From: an uncultured Candidatus Saccharibacteria bacterium
GTDB taxonomy: Bacteria; Patescibacteriota; Saccharimonadia; Saccharimonadales; Saccharimonadaceae
Reading direction: 5' to 3'
NCBI GenBank assembly: GCA_938043965.1
Contig: CALIQQ010000020.1
Coordinates: forward strand, 1 to 48,612
DNA: 48,612 bases
The notes under the pieces were generated by a model. It was not told the DNA's origin. It did not search any database and was given only the letters and a program-made list of their open reading frames with translations. Position 1 is the stretch's first letter; the number at the start of each line of letters is the position of its first letter. This document shows positions 24,596 through 33,707 of this stretch, piece after piece. The translations under genes were made by a program, and so were the position numbers.

Positions 24596-25042
24596 TTAGT
24601 TGATTTCGACTATTTCACCTTTGTTGCCGTTCGGCAATTCAAAAGCGTCTCCAACTTTTTTACCCATTAAAGCTTTTCCAATTGGCGAAACATCTGAAAT
24701 TTTACCGTTCAAAGGATCTGCTTCTACCGCCCCCACTACCGAATAAGTATTTTTTTTACCGGCAAGTGAAACGGTTACTGTCGCACCCATTGCAACTTTA
24801 TCGTGTGTTGCATTTTTAATAATTTTTGCCGATTTCAAAATATCTTCAATCTCGAGAATTCTATTTTCAACTTGTTTTTGTTCGGCTCTAGCAGAACTAT
24901 ATTCTTCATTTTCCGAAAGATCACCAAAAGCTCGTGCTGTCGCAATTCGTTCGGCAATCGCTGGACGCTGCGAGATCAAATCGTTCAACTCTTTTTCAAG
25001 TTCCAGTTTGCCGTCTTTAGTTAAACTAACTGTTTTTTTCAT
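24596..25042 (-). CDS. greA: Transcription elongation factor GreA
   Basis: 148 residues. An N-terminal coiled coil (LTKDGKLELEKELNDL, ARAFGDLSENEEYSSARAEQ, with the acidic tip D and E) precedes an FKBP-like domain ending SPIGKALMGKKVGDAF. It rescues backtracked RNA polymerase by stimulating transcript cleavage. I took the ATG at 25042 (MKKTVSLT); a 12-residue upstream extension would run through the promoter region. A possible TATTTT lies seven bases before it. Confidence 0.96.
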   Translation of the reverse strand: MKKTVSLTKDGKLELEKELNDLISQRPAIAERIATARAFGDLSENEEYSSARAEQKQVENRILEIEDILKSAKIIKNATHDKVAMGATVTVSLAGKKNTYSVVGAVEADPLNGKISDVSPIGKALMGKKVGDAFELPNGNKGEIVEIN

Positions 25043-25105
25043 AATCTCTAAAATATCGCAACCGCACCTTTTTGTCAATGTTCAATATCTTTTCTCTCTT
25101 AAGTA

Positions 25106-25150
25106 TGGTATAATTTAACTATCAATATCACCTAAAATAAGTCAAAAATC
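25106..25150 (+). promoter_or_regulatory. Promoter of the proS-lysS-serS operon
   Basis: TGG-TATAAT (-10 at 25109-25114) with a ~30-base leader. No clear Shine-Dalgarno sequence and no T-box-like structure is visible. Confidence 0.55.
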
Positions 25151-26392
25151 ATGAAATTATCAAAGACATTCGTAAAAACTTTTCGAGAAGTAGGTAAAGA
25201 AGAGACCGCTACTAACGGCAAACTTCTCATTCAGGCTGGCTATATTAGTAAAGAAATGGCTGGAGTTTATACTTTTCTTCCTCTTGGACTTAAGGTCATG
25301 GAGAACATTAAAAACATTATTCGCGAAGAACTAAACAAGATTGACTGTGAAGAGTTCCAAATGACCGCACTCCAAAATCCTGAGCCATGGCAAAAAACCA
25401 ATCGCTGGGACTCCGAACAGATGGATATCTGGTTTAAAACCGACCTCTCAGCTGGCGGCCAACTTGGGCTCGCCCCGACTCACGAAGAGCCAATTACCAC
25501 TCTCATGAAAAAATACATCAGCTCCTACAAGGATCTGCCAGTTTACGCCTATCAATTCCAGACTAAGTTCCGCAACGAATTGCGCGCCAAATCCGGTATC
25601 TTACGTACCCGTGAATTCATGATGAAGGACCTCTATAGCTTCTCAGTCGACGAAGCTTCCCATGACATCTTTTATCAAAAAGTAATTGATGCTTATTTCA
25701 AAATTTTTGATCGACTTGGTTTAGGTGATTCCACTTATAAGTGCTTCGCATCTGGCGGCGCTTTCACTAAATACTCTCATGAATTTCAAACCATTTTGCC
25801 AGTCGGTGAAGATGTTATTTACTACAACAAGGACCGCTCCGTAGTCTTAAATGAAGAAGTCGTTAACGACGAAGTTCTAGCTGATTTAAAGGTTAAGCGC
25901 GAAGAACTCGAATCTACGACCGCCGCAGAAGTTGGCAACATTTTCACTTTGCGTTATAAATTCTCCGAACCACTTGATCTAGTTTTCAATGATCAAACTG
26001 GCGAACGCAAAACTGTCTACATGGGCTGTTATGGTATCGGCGTTTCACGCGTCATGGGCGTTATTGTCGAAAAATACTCTGACGAAAAAGGCTTAGTCTG
26101 GCCAACTGAAATCGCTCCTTATAAATACTACATAATCGGCATTGGCGAACAAGGCTCAATCATAGCAAATGACCTACATCAAACCGCATCCGATCAAATC
26201 ATGTTAGATGACCGCGATCTTCGTCCAGGTCAGAAATTTGCTGATACCGAACTTATGGGTATCCCTTATCGCGTGGTAATTTCCGATAAAACCCTGGAAA
26301 CCGACTCTGTAGAGATCACAGAACGTCAAACTGGCGAGTCTAAGTTCATGACTGTAGCTGAATTCAAAAAACTTCTTGGGGGACAAAACTAA
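25151..26392 (+). CDS. proS: Prolyl-tRNA synthetase, short form without editing domain
   Basis: 413 residues. Class II motifs: TREFMMKDLYSF (motif 2) and GCYGIGVSRVMG (motif 3), followed by the anticodon-binding domain. The ~180-residue INS editing domain of ~570-residue bacterial enzymes is missing between motifs 2 and 3, so mis-charged Ala-tRNA-Pro would need a separate editor, none of which is seen here. First gene of an operon; its stop overlaps the lysS start (TAATG). Confidence 0.96.
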   Translation: MKLSKTFVKTFREVGKEETATNGKLLIQAGYISKEMAGVYTFLPLGLKVMENIKNIIREELNKIDCEEFQMTALQNPEPWQKTNRWDSEQMDIWFKTDLSAGGQLGLAPTHEEPITTLMKKYISSYKDLPVYAYQFQTKFRNELRAKSGILRTREFMMKDLYSFSVDEASHDIFYQKVIDAYFKIFDRLGLGDSTYKCFASGGAFTKYSHEFQTILPVGEDVIYYNKDRSVVLNEEVVNDEVLADLKVKREELESTTAAEVGNIFTLRYKFSEPLDLVFNDQTGERKTVYMGCYGIGVSRVMGVIVEKYSDEKGLVWPTEIAPYKYYIIGIGEQGSIIANDLHQTASDQIMLDDRDLRPGQKFADTELMGIPYRVVISDKTLETDSVEITERQTGESKFMTVAEFKKLLGGQN

Positions 26393-27870
26393 TGGCTACC
26401 CTTGAAGATTATCGTAATGAGCGCCTGCGCAAATTAGCTGAAATTAAAGAGCTTGGCATTGACCCTTACCCAGCTAAATCCTATCGCTCGAATCAAATCA
26501 GCCAAGTGCTTGAACAGTTTGCTGATTTTGAAGGCAAAACCGTCACTTTAGCTGGTCGCATCGTTGCAATTCGCTCCTTTGGAAAACTCGCTTTTATTAA
26601 AATTCGCGATTATTCTGGTGAAATCCAAATTTTTATGACTACGACCGACGAAGAATTTAATGGACTGCTTTCCACTAAACAGATCAAATTACTTGATTCC
26701 GGTGATTTTATTGAAGCGACCGGCAAGATTGGTAAAAGCCAGACTGGTGAAATTTCCATTTTCGCCAATGCCGTGCGTTTACTCACAAAAACTCTCCGTC
26801 CACTACCAGGCCGTGACGGCTTCACTAATAAAGAAGAGCGTTATCGCCGCCGCTATGTCGATATGAATGTTAACCCAGAAGTTCGCGAGCGTATGGTTCG
26901 CCGCAGTAAATTCTGGCAAGCTACTCGTGATTTCATGAACAGTCACGGCTTTATCGAAATAAACGTGCCGGTACTCGAACATACCACTGGTGGCGCAGAT
27001 GCTGCTCCATTCGTTACCCATATCAACGCCTACGACGAAGATCTTTATCTCCGTATCTCACACGAACTTCCGCTTAAGCGTTTACTCGGTGGTGGCTTTG
27101 AAAAAGTTTATGACATTGGCGTACGCTTCCGCAATGAAGGCGTTGATGATGAACACCTACCAGAACATATAGCCTTCGAAAGCTATGCTGCCTACGAAGA
27201 TTATGAAGATGGCATGGCTCTTTATGAAGAAATGATTAAATATATCGCTAAAGAGACTTGGGGAACTTTGAAATTCAAGCTTGGAGAGTTTGATATCGAC
27301 CTTGATCAACCTTGGCCACGCATTAAATATGCCGACTTATTAAAACAGCATTTTAACCTTGATGTTTTTAACTGTGATCGCGCACAAGTTATTGCTATCC
27401 TGAAAGCCAATGGTGTTGAAGTAAACGAAAATACCACCTTAAACCATCTCATTGATGGAGTTTGGAAGTTAATTCGTAAAAAATCCGCTGGTCCATTCTG
27501 GCTTATCGAAGAACCACTCAGCCTCAGCCCGCTCGCTAAAGTTGTACCCGAAAATCCGTTAGTCACCCAAAGATTTCACCCAATCATCGCTGGAACCGAA
27601 ATGGGAAATGGCTATTCGGAGCTAAACGACCCATTAGATCAGCTCGCTCGCTTCAACGAGCAACAGGCTGCTCGCGATGCGGGTGACGACGAAGCGCAAA
27701 TGCTTGACGCTGATTTTGTTGAGATGCTTGAATACGGTATGCCACCAGCTTGTGGCTGGGGAAACAGTGAACGTGTTTTTTGGCTACTCGAAGGAGTTTC
27801 GGGTCGAGAAGGAGTGCCGTTCCCACTCATGAAACGCCGCAGTAACGATAACATTAAAGAGGAGGAATAA
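26392..27870 (+). CDS. lysS: Lysyl-tRNA synthetase (class II)
   Basis: 492 residues. The OB-fold anticodon domain (VTLAGRIVAIRSFGKLAFIKIRD) is followed by the catalytic core with VRFRNEGVDDEHLPEH (motif 2, normally FRNEG.D..H.PE) and GWGNSERVFWLLEG (motif 3), plus EMGNGYSELNDP. It charges tRNA-Lys. It overlaps proS and touches serS. Confidence 0.96.
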   Translation: MATLEDYRNERLRKLAEIKELGIDPYPAKSYRSNQISQVLEQFADFEGKTVTLAGRIVAIRSFGKLAFIKIRDYSGEIQIFMTTTDEEFNGLLSTKQIKLLDSGDFIEATGKIGKSQTGEISIFANAVRLLTKTLRPLPGRDGFTNKEERYRRRYVDMNVNPEVRERMVRRSKFWQATRDFMNSHGFIEINVPVLEHTTGGADAAPFVTHINAYDEDLYLRISHELPLKRLLGGGFEKVYDIGVRFRNEGVDDEHLPEHIAFESYAAYEDYEDGMALYEEMIKYIAKETWGTLKFKLGEFDIDLDQPWPRIKYADLLKQHFNLDVFNCDRAQVIAILKANGVEVNENTTLNHLIDGVWKLIRKKSAGPFWLIEEPLSLSPLAKVVPENPLVTQRFHPIIAGTEMGNGYSELNDPLDQLARFNEQQAARDAGDDEAQMLDADFVEMLEYGMPPACGWGNSERVFWLLEGVSGREGVPFPLMKRRSNDNIKEEE

Positions 27871-29118
27871 ATGTTAGATATCAATTTTATTCGAGAAAAT
27901 CTTGAATTAGTCGAACATTCCACTAAAGAGAAAGGCTATAAAGATATTGATTTTCAGGCCCTGCTAAGCTTGGATGATCAGCGTAAAGCTCAACTTCAGA
28001 GCGTCGAAGAACTACGCAAGAATCGCAATGAAATCGCTGCCAAAATGAAGGGGGGTAAACCGGCTGAAGAATTAGTCAGAGCTGGTCGAGATATTAAAGA
28101 GAAACTTGCCATCAAGGAGCAGCAATTAGCCGAGATCGAATCTGAAATTAAGGCTACTTTAAAGCGTGTGCCAAACATTATTTTCGAAGACGTACCACTT
28201 GGACCAGAAGAGAACTCCGTGGAAATTAAAAAATGGGGCGAACCAAAGAGCGAAGGAGTTGACCATCTCGATTTTGCCACTGCTCGTGATTGGGTTGACT
28301 TTGAGCGTGGCGCAAAAGTCGCTGGTGCGAAGTTCTATTATCTTAAAGGCGGACTTGCCCTACTCGAAAATGCCCTCCTTCAATTCGGATTAAAAAAAGT
28401 AACTGAGTATGGCTTCACCTATCTGACCGTCCCAGATCTTGTTTCTGGCCGAGTTCTCGAAGGTTGTGGCTTTAACCCTCGCACTTCCGATCAGTCCGAT
28501 GAATACTACATCGAGGGGGAAGATCTAGCCTTAATTGCTACCGCCGAAATGCCACTCACTGGTTATCACATGGACGAAATTATTGACGAAAAAGACTTGC
28601 CGCTCTTCTATGCCGGCTATTCTGCCTGTTTTAGAAAAGAAGCTGGCGCTTACGGCAAATATACTCGCGGTCTTTTCCGCGTACATCAATTCAATAAACT
28701 TGAGATGTATGCTTTCTGCCTACCTGAACAGTCCAAAGAAATTCATGAAAAAATTCTCAGCATCGAAGAAGAGATCTGGCAAGAGTTGAATATCCCTTAT
28801 CACATCATCAATATCGCTGCCGGAGATCTTGGCGCACCAGCCGCTAAAAAATATGATCTTGAGTACTGGAGCCCAGTCAACCAAAAATACCAGGAACTCA
28901 CTTCCTGCTCTAACTGTACTGATTTTCAAGCCCGCGCAGTCAACTGTCGCGTTCGTCGCAAAGATGGCACCATTGAATTTGTCCACACCTTAAACGGCAC
29001 CGCTATTTCATTAGCGCGCACCATGGTAGCTGTACTAGAAAATTACGCTACCAAGGATGGAAAATTCATTATACCAGAAGCTTTGAGACCATACTTTAAC
29101 AATAATTCCGTGCTATAA
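27871..29118 (+). CDS. serS: Seryl-tRNA synthetase
   Basis: 415 residues. The N-terminal coiled-coil arm (~30-105) contacts the long variable arm of tRNA-Ser. Catalytic motifs: FRKEAGAYGKYTRGLFRVHQ (motif 2) and NGTAISLARTMVAVLENY (motif 3). It starts at the base after the lysS stop, with GAGGAGGAAT in the end of lysS. The promoter of the next gene overlaps its stop. Confidence 0.97.
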   Translation: MLDINFIRENLELVEHSTKEKGYKDIDFQALLSLDDQRKAQLQSVEELRKNRNEIAAKMKGGKPAEELVRAGRDIKEKLAIKEQQLAEIESEIKATLKRVPNIIFEDVPLGPEENSVEIKKWGEPKSEGVDHLDFATARDWVDFERGAKVAGAKFYYLKGGLALLENALLQFGLKKVTEYGFTYLTVPDLVSGRVLEGCGFNPRTSDQSDEYYIEGEDLALIATAEMPLTGYHMDEIIDEKDLPLFYAGYSACFRKEAGAYGKYTRGLFRVHQFNKLEMYAFCLPEQSKEIHEKILSIEEEIWQELNIPYHIINIAAGDLGAPAAKKYDLEYWSPVNQKYQELTSCSNCTDFQARAVNCRVRRKDGTIEFVHTLNGTAISLARTMVAVLENYATKDGKFIIPEALRPYFNNNSVL

Positions 29119-29119
29119 T
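29111..29119 (+). promoter_or_regulatory. Promoter of the hibernation factor gene
   Basis: TGC-TATAAT overlapping the serS stop. A Shine-Dalgarno sequence AAAGGAG precedes the ATG at 29136. Confidence 0.55.
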
Positions 29120-29135
29120 TTAAAAAAGGAGTAAT

Positions 29136-29495
29136 ATGATTGAAAAAATTGATATCAGCGGTAGTAATTACAAGCCAGAAGAAAGCTTCAAAAAATATAC
29201 TATCAAACGTATCGGTAAACTTGACCGTTACCTTCCCCGCGGCAACAAAAAAGATGTAGTTGCTAAAATTGTCGTTACTGAGGTCAATCGTGCTCACGGC
29301 AATAAATATGAAATTTCCGCTAACCTCGAAATTCCTGGTGGCAAAGTAATTTCCGCTAGAGACGAGTGTTCGAACGTTTTTGCCGGTATCGATATTCTGG
29401 AAGCTAAACTCACTGGCCAGATTCGTCGCTTTAAAATCGAATCTAATCCACACCTCCGCAAGAATTTCCTAGAAATTTTCAAACGCAATAAATAA
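29136..29495 (+). CDS. hpf: Ribosome hibernation promoting factor (HPF/RaiA family, short)
   Basis: 119 residues: beta-alpha fold with VEVNRAHGNKYEISANLEIPGG-like strand pattern and the DIL..KLTGQIRRFK helix. Members bind the 30S decoding site and silence ribosomes during starvation. The long-form C-terminal dimerisation domain is absent, so the gene is a short HPF/YfiA-type. No stress-promoter motif is visible. Confidence 0.92.
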   Translation: MIEKIDISGSNYKPEESFKKYTIKRIGKLDRYLPRGNKKDVVAKIVVTEVNRAHGNKYEISANLEIPGGKVISARDECSNVFAGIDILEAKLTGQIRRFKIESNPHLRKNFLEIFKRNK

Positions 29496-29524
29496 GTTCC
29501 TCTCTTTATTTTGAGAGTATTCTA

Positions 29525-29574
29525 TGATAAAATAAACCATATATAATTATCCTGATTTGGAGGTATTGACTGCG
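29525..29574 (+). promoter_or_regulatory. Promoter and ribosome binding site of secA
   Basis: TGA-TAAAAT (-10 at 29528-29533) and GGAGG at 29559-29563, eleven bases before the ATG at 29575. An in-frame TTG at 29557 overlaps the GGAGG and is unlikely to be used. Confidence 0.5.
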
Positions 29575-32373
29575 ATGGCTAAAAAAGCAGAGCCGAAGGC
29601 TACAAAACAAACGAGAACTAAAGAGAAAAAACCAACTGATAAACTCGCTGATAAGACTTTGATAACTAGAATTCTTCAAGGCATTTTTGGCGATGCCCAG
29701 AAAAAGACTTTAGTTCGTTACGCTAAAAAAGCCGCCGAAATAAATAAACTCGAACCAAAATACGAGGCCATGTCCGATGATGAGCTTGCTTCACAAACCG
29801 AAGTTTTGCGTCAAAAATTTGAAAAATTAACTAAAGCTGAGCAAAAAAAGGCTCTTTCAGTTAAAATTCAAGCTAAAACCGCCCAAAAATCCACCAAAAA
29901 ACTTGCTTTGGACAAAAAACCTAGCGATAAAGCTCTGGACGATTTGCTTGCCGATGCTTTTGCAGTCGCACGTGAAGCTACTCGTCGTAAATTAGGTATG
30001 CGCCACTTCGACGTTCAAATGATTGGTGGTATGGCCCTACATGAAGGCAATGTTGCCGAAATGAAGACCGGTGAAGGTAAAACTCTAGTTGCCCTACTCC
30101 CAAGCTACCTCAATGCACTTTCAAAAAAGGGTGTACACGTAGTCACCGTTAATGATTATCTTGCGCAACGCGATGCAGGCTGGAATGGTCCAGTATTCGA
30201 TTTTCTCGGCATGACAGTCGGTGTCATTATTGCCGAAGCTAGCTTCATTTATGACAAGAACTATGTCAATGAAGAGCATGAGGATGAACGTTTCCTCCAT
30301 CTCAAACCTTGCTCTCGTAAAGAAGCTTATGCTGCCGATGTTACCTATGGTACTAATAATGAATTCGGTTTCGATTATTTGCGCGACAACATGGTGAATG
30401 AGGTTAACTACCTTCGCCAACGCGAACTTAATTTCGCTATCGTCGATGAAGTTGACTCCATCTTAATCGATGAGGCTCGTACCCCGCTTATCATCTCCGC
30501 TCCAGCTGGCGATAACCCAGATTCTTATTATCAGTTTGCTAAAATCGCCGCTAAATTAGGTACCGAAGATTATATTTTAGATGAAAAACGCCGTTCCGTC
30601 ACCTTAACTGACTCCGGCATCGACAAAGTTCAAAATATTCTCGGCATTGATAACCTTTATTCAAAGGATAATACGCGGCTAGTCTATCACATGGACCAGG
30701 CTTTGCGCGCCGAAATCGTCTTTAAACGCGACAAGGATTATGTTGTTACTAACTCTGGTGAAGTTATCATCGTTGATGAAAATACTGGTCGCCTCATGCA
30801 CGGTCGTCGCTATAATGAAGGTCTCCATCAAGCTATTGAGGCAAAAGAAGGTGTCGTCGTTAAAGAGGAATCTATGACCCTCGCTACAATTTCATTCCAA
30901 AATTTCTTCCGCCTCTATAAAAAACTTTCCGGTATGACTGGTACTGCTTTTACGGAAGCCGAAGAGTTCCAGCAGATTTACTCACTCGACGTAATTCAAA
31001 TTCCACCTAACCGCCCAATTCAGCGTATCGATAAAGACGATTTAATCTATCGCACCGAGGATGGCAAAATTCGCGCCATTGTTGCTGAAATTGAAAAATA
31101 TCATAAGTTAGGACAGCCAGTCCTAGTTGGCTCCGCCTCCATCGTTAAGAATGAAAAAATCGCCCAATATCTCGATGCCGCAAACTTACCTTACGAAATT
31201 CTTAACGCAAAAAACAACGAGCGCGAGGCTGCCATTATTGCTAAAGCCGGAGAAAAAGGTGCTATCACCCTTGCAACCAATATGGCTGGTCGTGGTACAG
31301 ACATTAAATTAACTGATGAAGTCAAGGCGCTTGGCGGACTAGTGGTAATCGGATCAGAACGCCACGATTCTCGTCGTGTTGACAACCAACTACGTGGACG
31401 TGGCGGTCGTCAAGGTGATCCAGGCACCACCCAGTTCTTCGTTTCTTGTGAAGATGATCTTATGCGCATCTTCCAGGGTGATCGCATCGCAATTTTAATG
31501 CAACGCCTAGGTGTAGATGAGGATACACCAATCCAAAATCGTTCCGTCTCAAAGACTCTTGAAGCTGCCCAAAAACGCATTGAAGGTTTTAACTTCGACT
31601 CGCGTAAAAATGTTGTGCAATACGATAACGTTATTAATCGTCATCGCCGCGTCGTCTACATGATGCGTCGAAAAATTCTCGAAGGCGAAAACATCCACAA
31701 TGAAATCGAACGCCTAATGCATGATGCAGCTGAAAGTCTTACCATCTTCAGCTCCCGCACCAACAAAAACTTCAAGAAAGAATTTCAAGCTGTTTTCGAT
31801 TTTGATGAGGTCTTAATCGACGAAATTGGTAAGCTTCGCAAAGACACTGATCGTAAAAAACTTGCCATCACTGCCATCAAAGAAGCTTATGCCATGAAGG
31901 ATGCTGAAATCGGCGAAGAAACTATGCGTAAAATTGAACGTGAGGTTTACCTCCAAGTGCTTGATGGTCTCTGGATGCAACACCTCGAGAATATGCAACA
32001 TCTTCGCGAAGGTATCCATTGGCGTTCAGTTGGTCAACGTGACCCACTAGTGGAATACCGTGCCGAAGCACAGGTTCTATTCAACAGCCTTCAAAAGAAT
32101 CTCCGTGAAATCGTTTTGCGTGAGCTCCTGTCCATCACGGAGCATGATGCCAATGAAGCCAATCTCACTGACGGTAAAGAATATGAATCCGAACTCACAA
32201 AAATGGCTGAGGCTTCAACTGAAAAAGGCGTCAACGAAATTTCTAAGGGTATCGAAAATATCGATGATGAGTTTAAGTCTAACACTCGATCTACTAAAGC
32301 CAAAACAGCGGCCAAAAATCGCAATCTTGCTCGCAAGAAGAAAAAAGCAGCTCGTAAAAATAAGAAAAAATAG
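29575..32373 (+). CDS. secA: Preprotein translocase ATPase SecA
   Basis: 932 residues. Walker A TGEGKT at 165-170, GMRHFDVQMIGGMALHEG just before it, AIVDEVDSILIDEARTPLI (DEAD-like Walker B), TNMAGRGTDI, GSERHDSRRVDNQLRGRGGRQGDPG. It drives preproteins through SecYEG. Two oddities: a Lys/Ala-rich insert at ~86-118 that separates the start from the usual ADDL block, and a Lys-rich tail with no zinc-binding Cys. The start was set by the GGAGG at 29559. Confidence 0.97.
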   Translation: MAKKAEPKATKQTRTKEKKPTDKLADKTLITRILQGIFGDAQKKTLVRYAKKAAEINKLEPKYEAMSDDELASQTEVLRQKFEKLTKAEQKKALSVKIQAKTAQKSTKKLALDKKPSDKALDDLLADAFAVAREATRRKLGMRHFDVQMIGGMALHEGNVAEMKTGEGKTLVALLPSYLNALSKKGVHVVTVNDYLAQRDAGWNGPVFDFLGMTVGVIIAEASFIYDKNYVNEEHEDERFLHLKPCSRKEAYAADVTYGTNNEFGFDYLRDNMVNEVNYLRQRELNFAIVDEVDSILIDEARTPLIISAPAGDNPDSYYQFAKIAAKLGTEDYILDEKRRSVTLTDSGIDKVQNILGIDNLYSKDNTRLVYHMDQALRAEIVFKRDKDYVVTNSGEVIIVDENTGRLMHGRRYNEGLHQAIEAKEGVVVKEESMTLATISFQNFFRLYKKLSGMTGTAFTEAEEFQQIYSLDVIQIPPNRPIQRIDKDDLIYRTEDGKIRAIVAEIEKYHKLGQPVLVGSASIVKNEKIAQYLDAANLPYEILNAKNNEREAAIIAKAGEKGAITLATNMAGRGTDIKLTDEVKALGGLVVIGSERHDSRRVDNQLRGRGGRQGDPGTTQFFVSCEDDLMRIFQGDRIAILMQRLGVDEDTPIQNRSVSKTLEAAQKRIEGFNFDSRKNVVQYDNVINRHRRVVYMMRRKILEGENIHNEIERLMHDAAESLTIFSSRTNKNFKKEFQAVFDFDEVLIDEIGKLRKDTDRKKLAITAIKEAYAMKDAEIGEETMRKIEREVYLQVLDGLWMQHLENMQHLREGIHWRSVGQRDPLVEYRAEAQVLFNSLQKNLREIVLRELLSITEHDANEANLTDGKEYESELTKMAEASTEKGVNEISKGIENIDDEFKSNTRSTKAKTAAKNRNLARKKKKAARKNKKK

Positions 32374-32387
32374 TCCCGTTATCTGTC

Positions 32388-33659
32388 ATGAAACATAGCG
32401 TTGAAGAAATTGAGCTAAAAAATGGCGCAAGAGGACTCCTGATTGATGTTCCAAACGCCTCAGTTATGACCACCAAGGTCCTCTTTCGTGGCGGCATGCG
32501 CTATGCTAAGAGCCCAGAGGTTTATGAAATCGCGCATGTAGTTGAACACCTTAGCTTCGGCGCCAACTCGGCTTATAAAAACGAAAAAGACTATGAAGCC
32601 GAATTTACCAAAAACGGCGCCTACCATAATGCTTGGACTTCAGATTTTTCAGTCTGTTACGAAACTGAGTGCGCTGATTTTGAATGGGACCGTATTCTTG
32701 ACCTAAAACGCATCGCCATCACCTCACCTAAATTCAATGACGAAGAGCTAAAAAGCGAAAAAGGCAACGTTCGCGCCGAATTAACTGGATATATGAACGA
32801 CTATTCTAGGCTCCTTTGGCCAAGATTACAAAAAGCTATCGGGGAAAACGTACCTGACTTACGCGAACGTATCAGTACTCTGCCAAACATTGAGTTAAAA
32901 GATATTCGCGAACATTATCGTCGCACCCACACCGCCAAAAACATGCGTTTTATTATCGCCGGCCAGGTCAAGAAGCGTAAAAAAGACATTATCAAAATGC
33001 TCGAAAATTGGGATTTAAAAGAAGGGGCTCGTTTTGAAGTGCCGACCGACGATTTACATTCCTCGCCAGCTATTCTCATTCGACGAAAAGACGCCAACAA
33101 CCTTACTTTTGGTTTTTCGCTCGTCACCACTCGTCGACTCGATGCTGCTGAGACTGAGGCCATGAACGCTCTCAATCACATCCTAAACGGCACCATGAGT
33201 TCTCGCATTTTTGGCGAAGCTCGTCGTCGCGGGCTAGTTTACGGGATGGGTTCCGGCATTTCACATAGTATCAATTATTCCAGCTGGGATTTTGATGGTG
33301 AAGTCAATGAAGACTCTGCCGAAGAACTTTTCGATCTAATTCAACACGAAATGGTAAAAACCCTTAACGGTGATATTGAAGAAAGTGAAATTGATGCTGC
33401 CAAATCTTATGCCCTCGGACGCTATCAAATGTGGGCTCAAACCGTCAATCAAATCTCCGATTATTACGCCGCCAGTTATTTTTCAACCGGTGAAATTAAC
33501 CATTACGACCAAATTCCAACCATTATCAAAAAAATCGATAAAGCCACCATTGTTGAATTAGCGCGCGAATTCGCTGGTTCCAACATCCATGCTTTCGTCG
33601 TAGTCGGCTCTTGTGAAAAAGCGCTCGTAAGTACGCTTGAAACTCGTCTGAAATTCTAG
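32388..33659 (+). CDS. M16 family zinc peptidase
   Basis: 423 residues. Inverted zinc motif HVVEH (His50, Glu53, His54) and a second-helix Glu131 at the expected spacing (EKGNVRAEL), then the second M16 half with FGEARRRGLVYGMGSG. M16 proteins with intact HxxEH are active metallopeptidases, often working with an inactive partner; none is adjacent. It follows secA after 14 bases. No signal peptide, so likely cytoplasmic; substrate unknown. Confidence 0.9.
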   Translation: MKHSVEEIELKNGARGLLIDVPNASVMTTKVLFRGGMRYAKSPEVYEIAHVVEHLSFGANSAYKNEKDYEAEFTKNGAYHNAWTSDFSVCYETECADFEWDRILDLKRIAITSPKFNDEELKSEKGNVRAELTGYMNDYSRLLWPRLQKAIGENVPDLRERISTLPNIELKDIREHYRRTHTAKNMRFIIAGQVKKRKKDIIKMLENWDLKEGARFEVPTDDLHSSPAILIRRKDANNLTFGFSLVTTRRLDAAETEAMNALNHILNGTMSSRIFGEARRRGLVYGMGSGISHSINYSSWDFDGEVNEDSAEELFDLIQHEMVKTLNGDIEESEIDAAKSYALGRYQMWAQTVNQISDYYAASYFSTGEINHYDQIPTIIKKIDKATIVELAREFAGSNIHAFVVVGSCEKALVSTLETRLKF

Positions 33660-33691
33660 CTCTATCCCCTAATATCAGTAATAAATAAGTG

Positions 33692-33707
33692 TGCTATAAT
33701 AAAGTAT
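33692..33707 (+). promoter_or_regulatory. Near-leaderless promoter of murD-murL
   Basis: TGC-TATAAT (-10 at 33695-33700) lies seven bases before the ATG at 33708. Confidence 0.6.
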
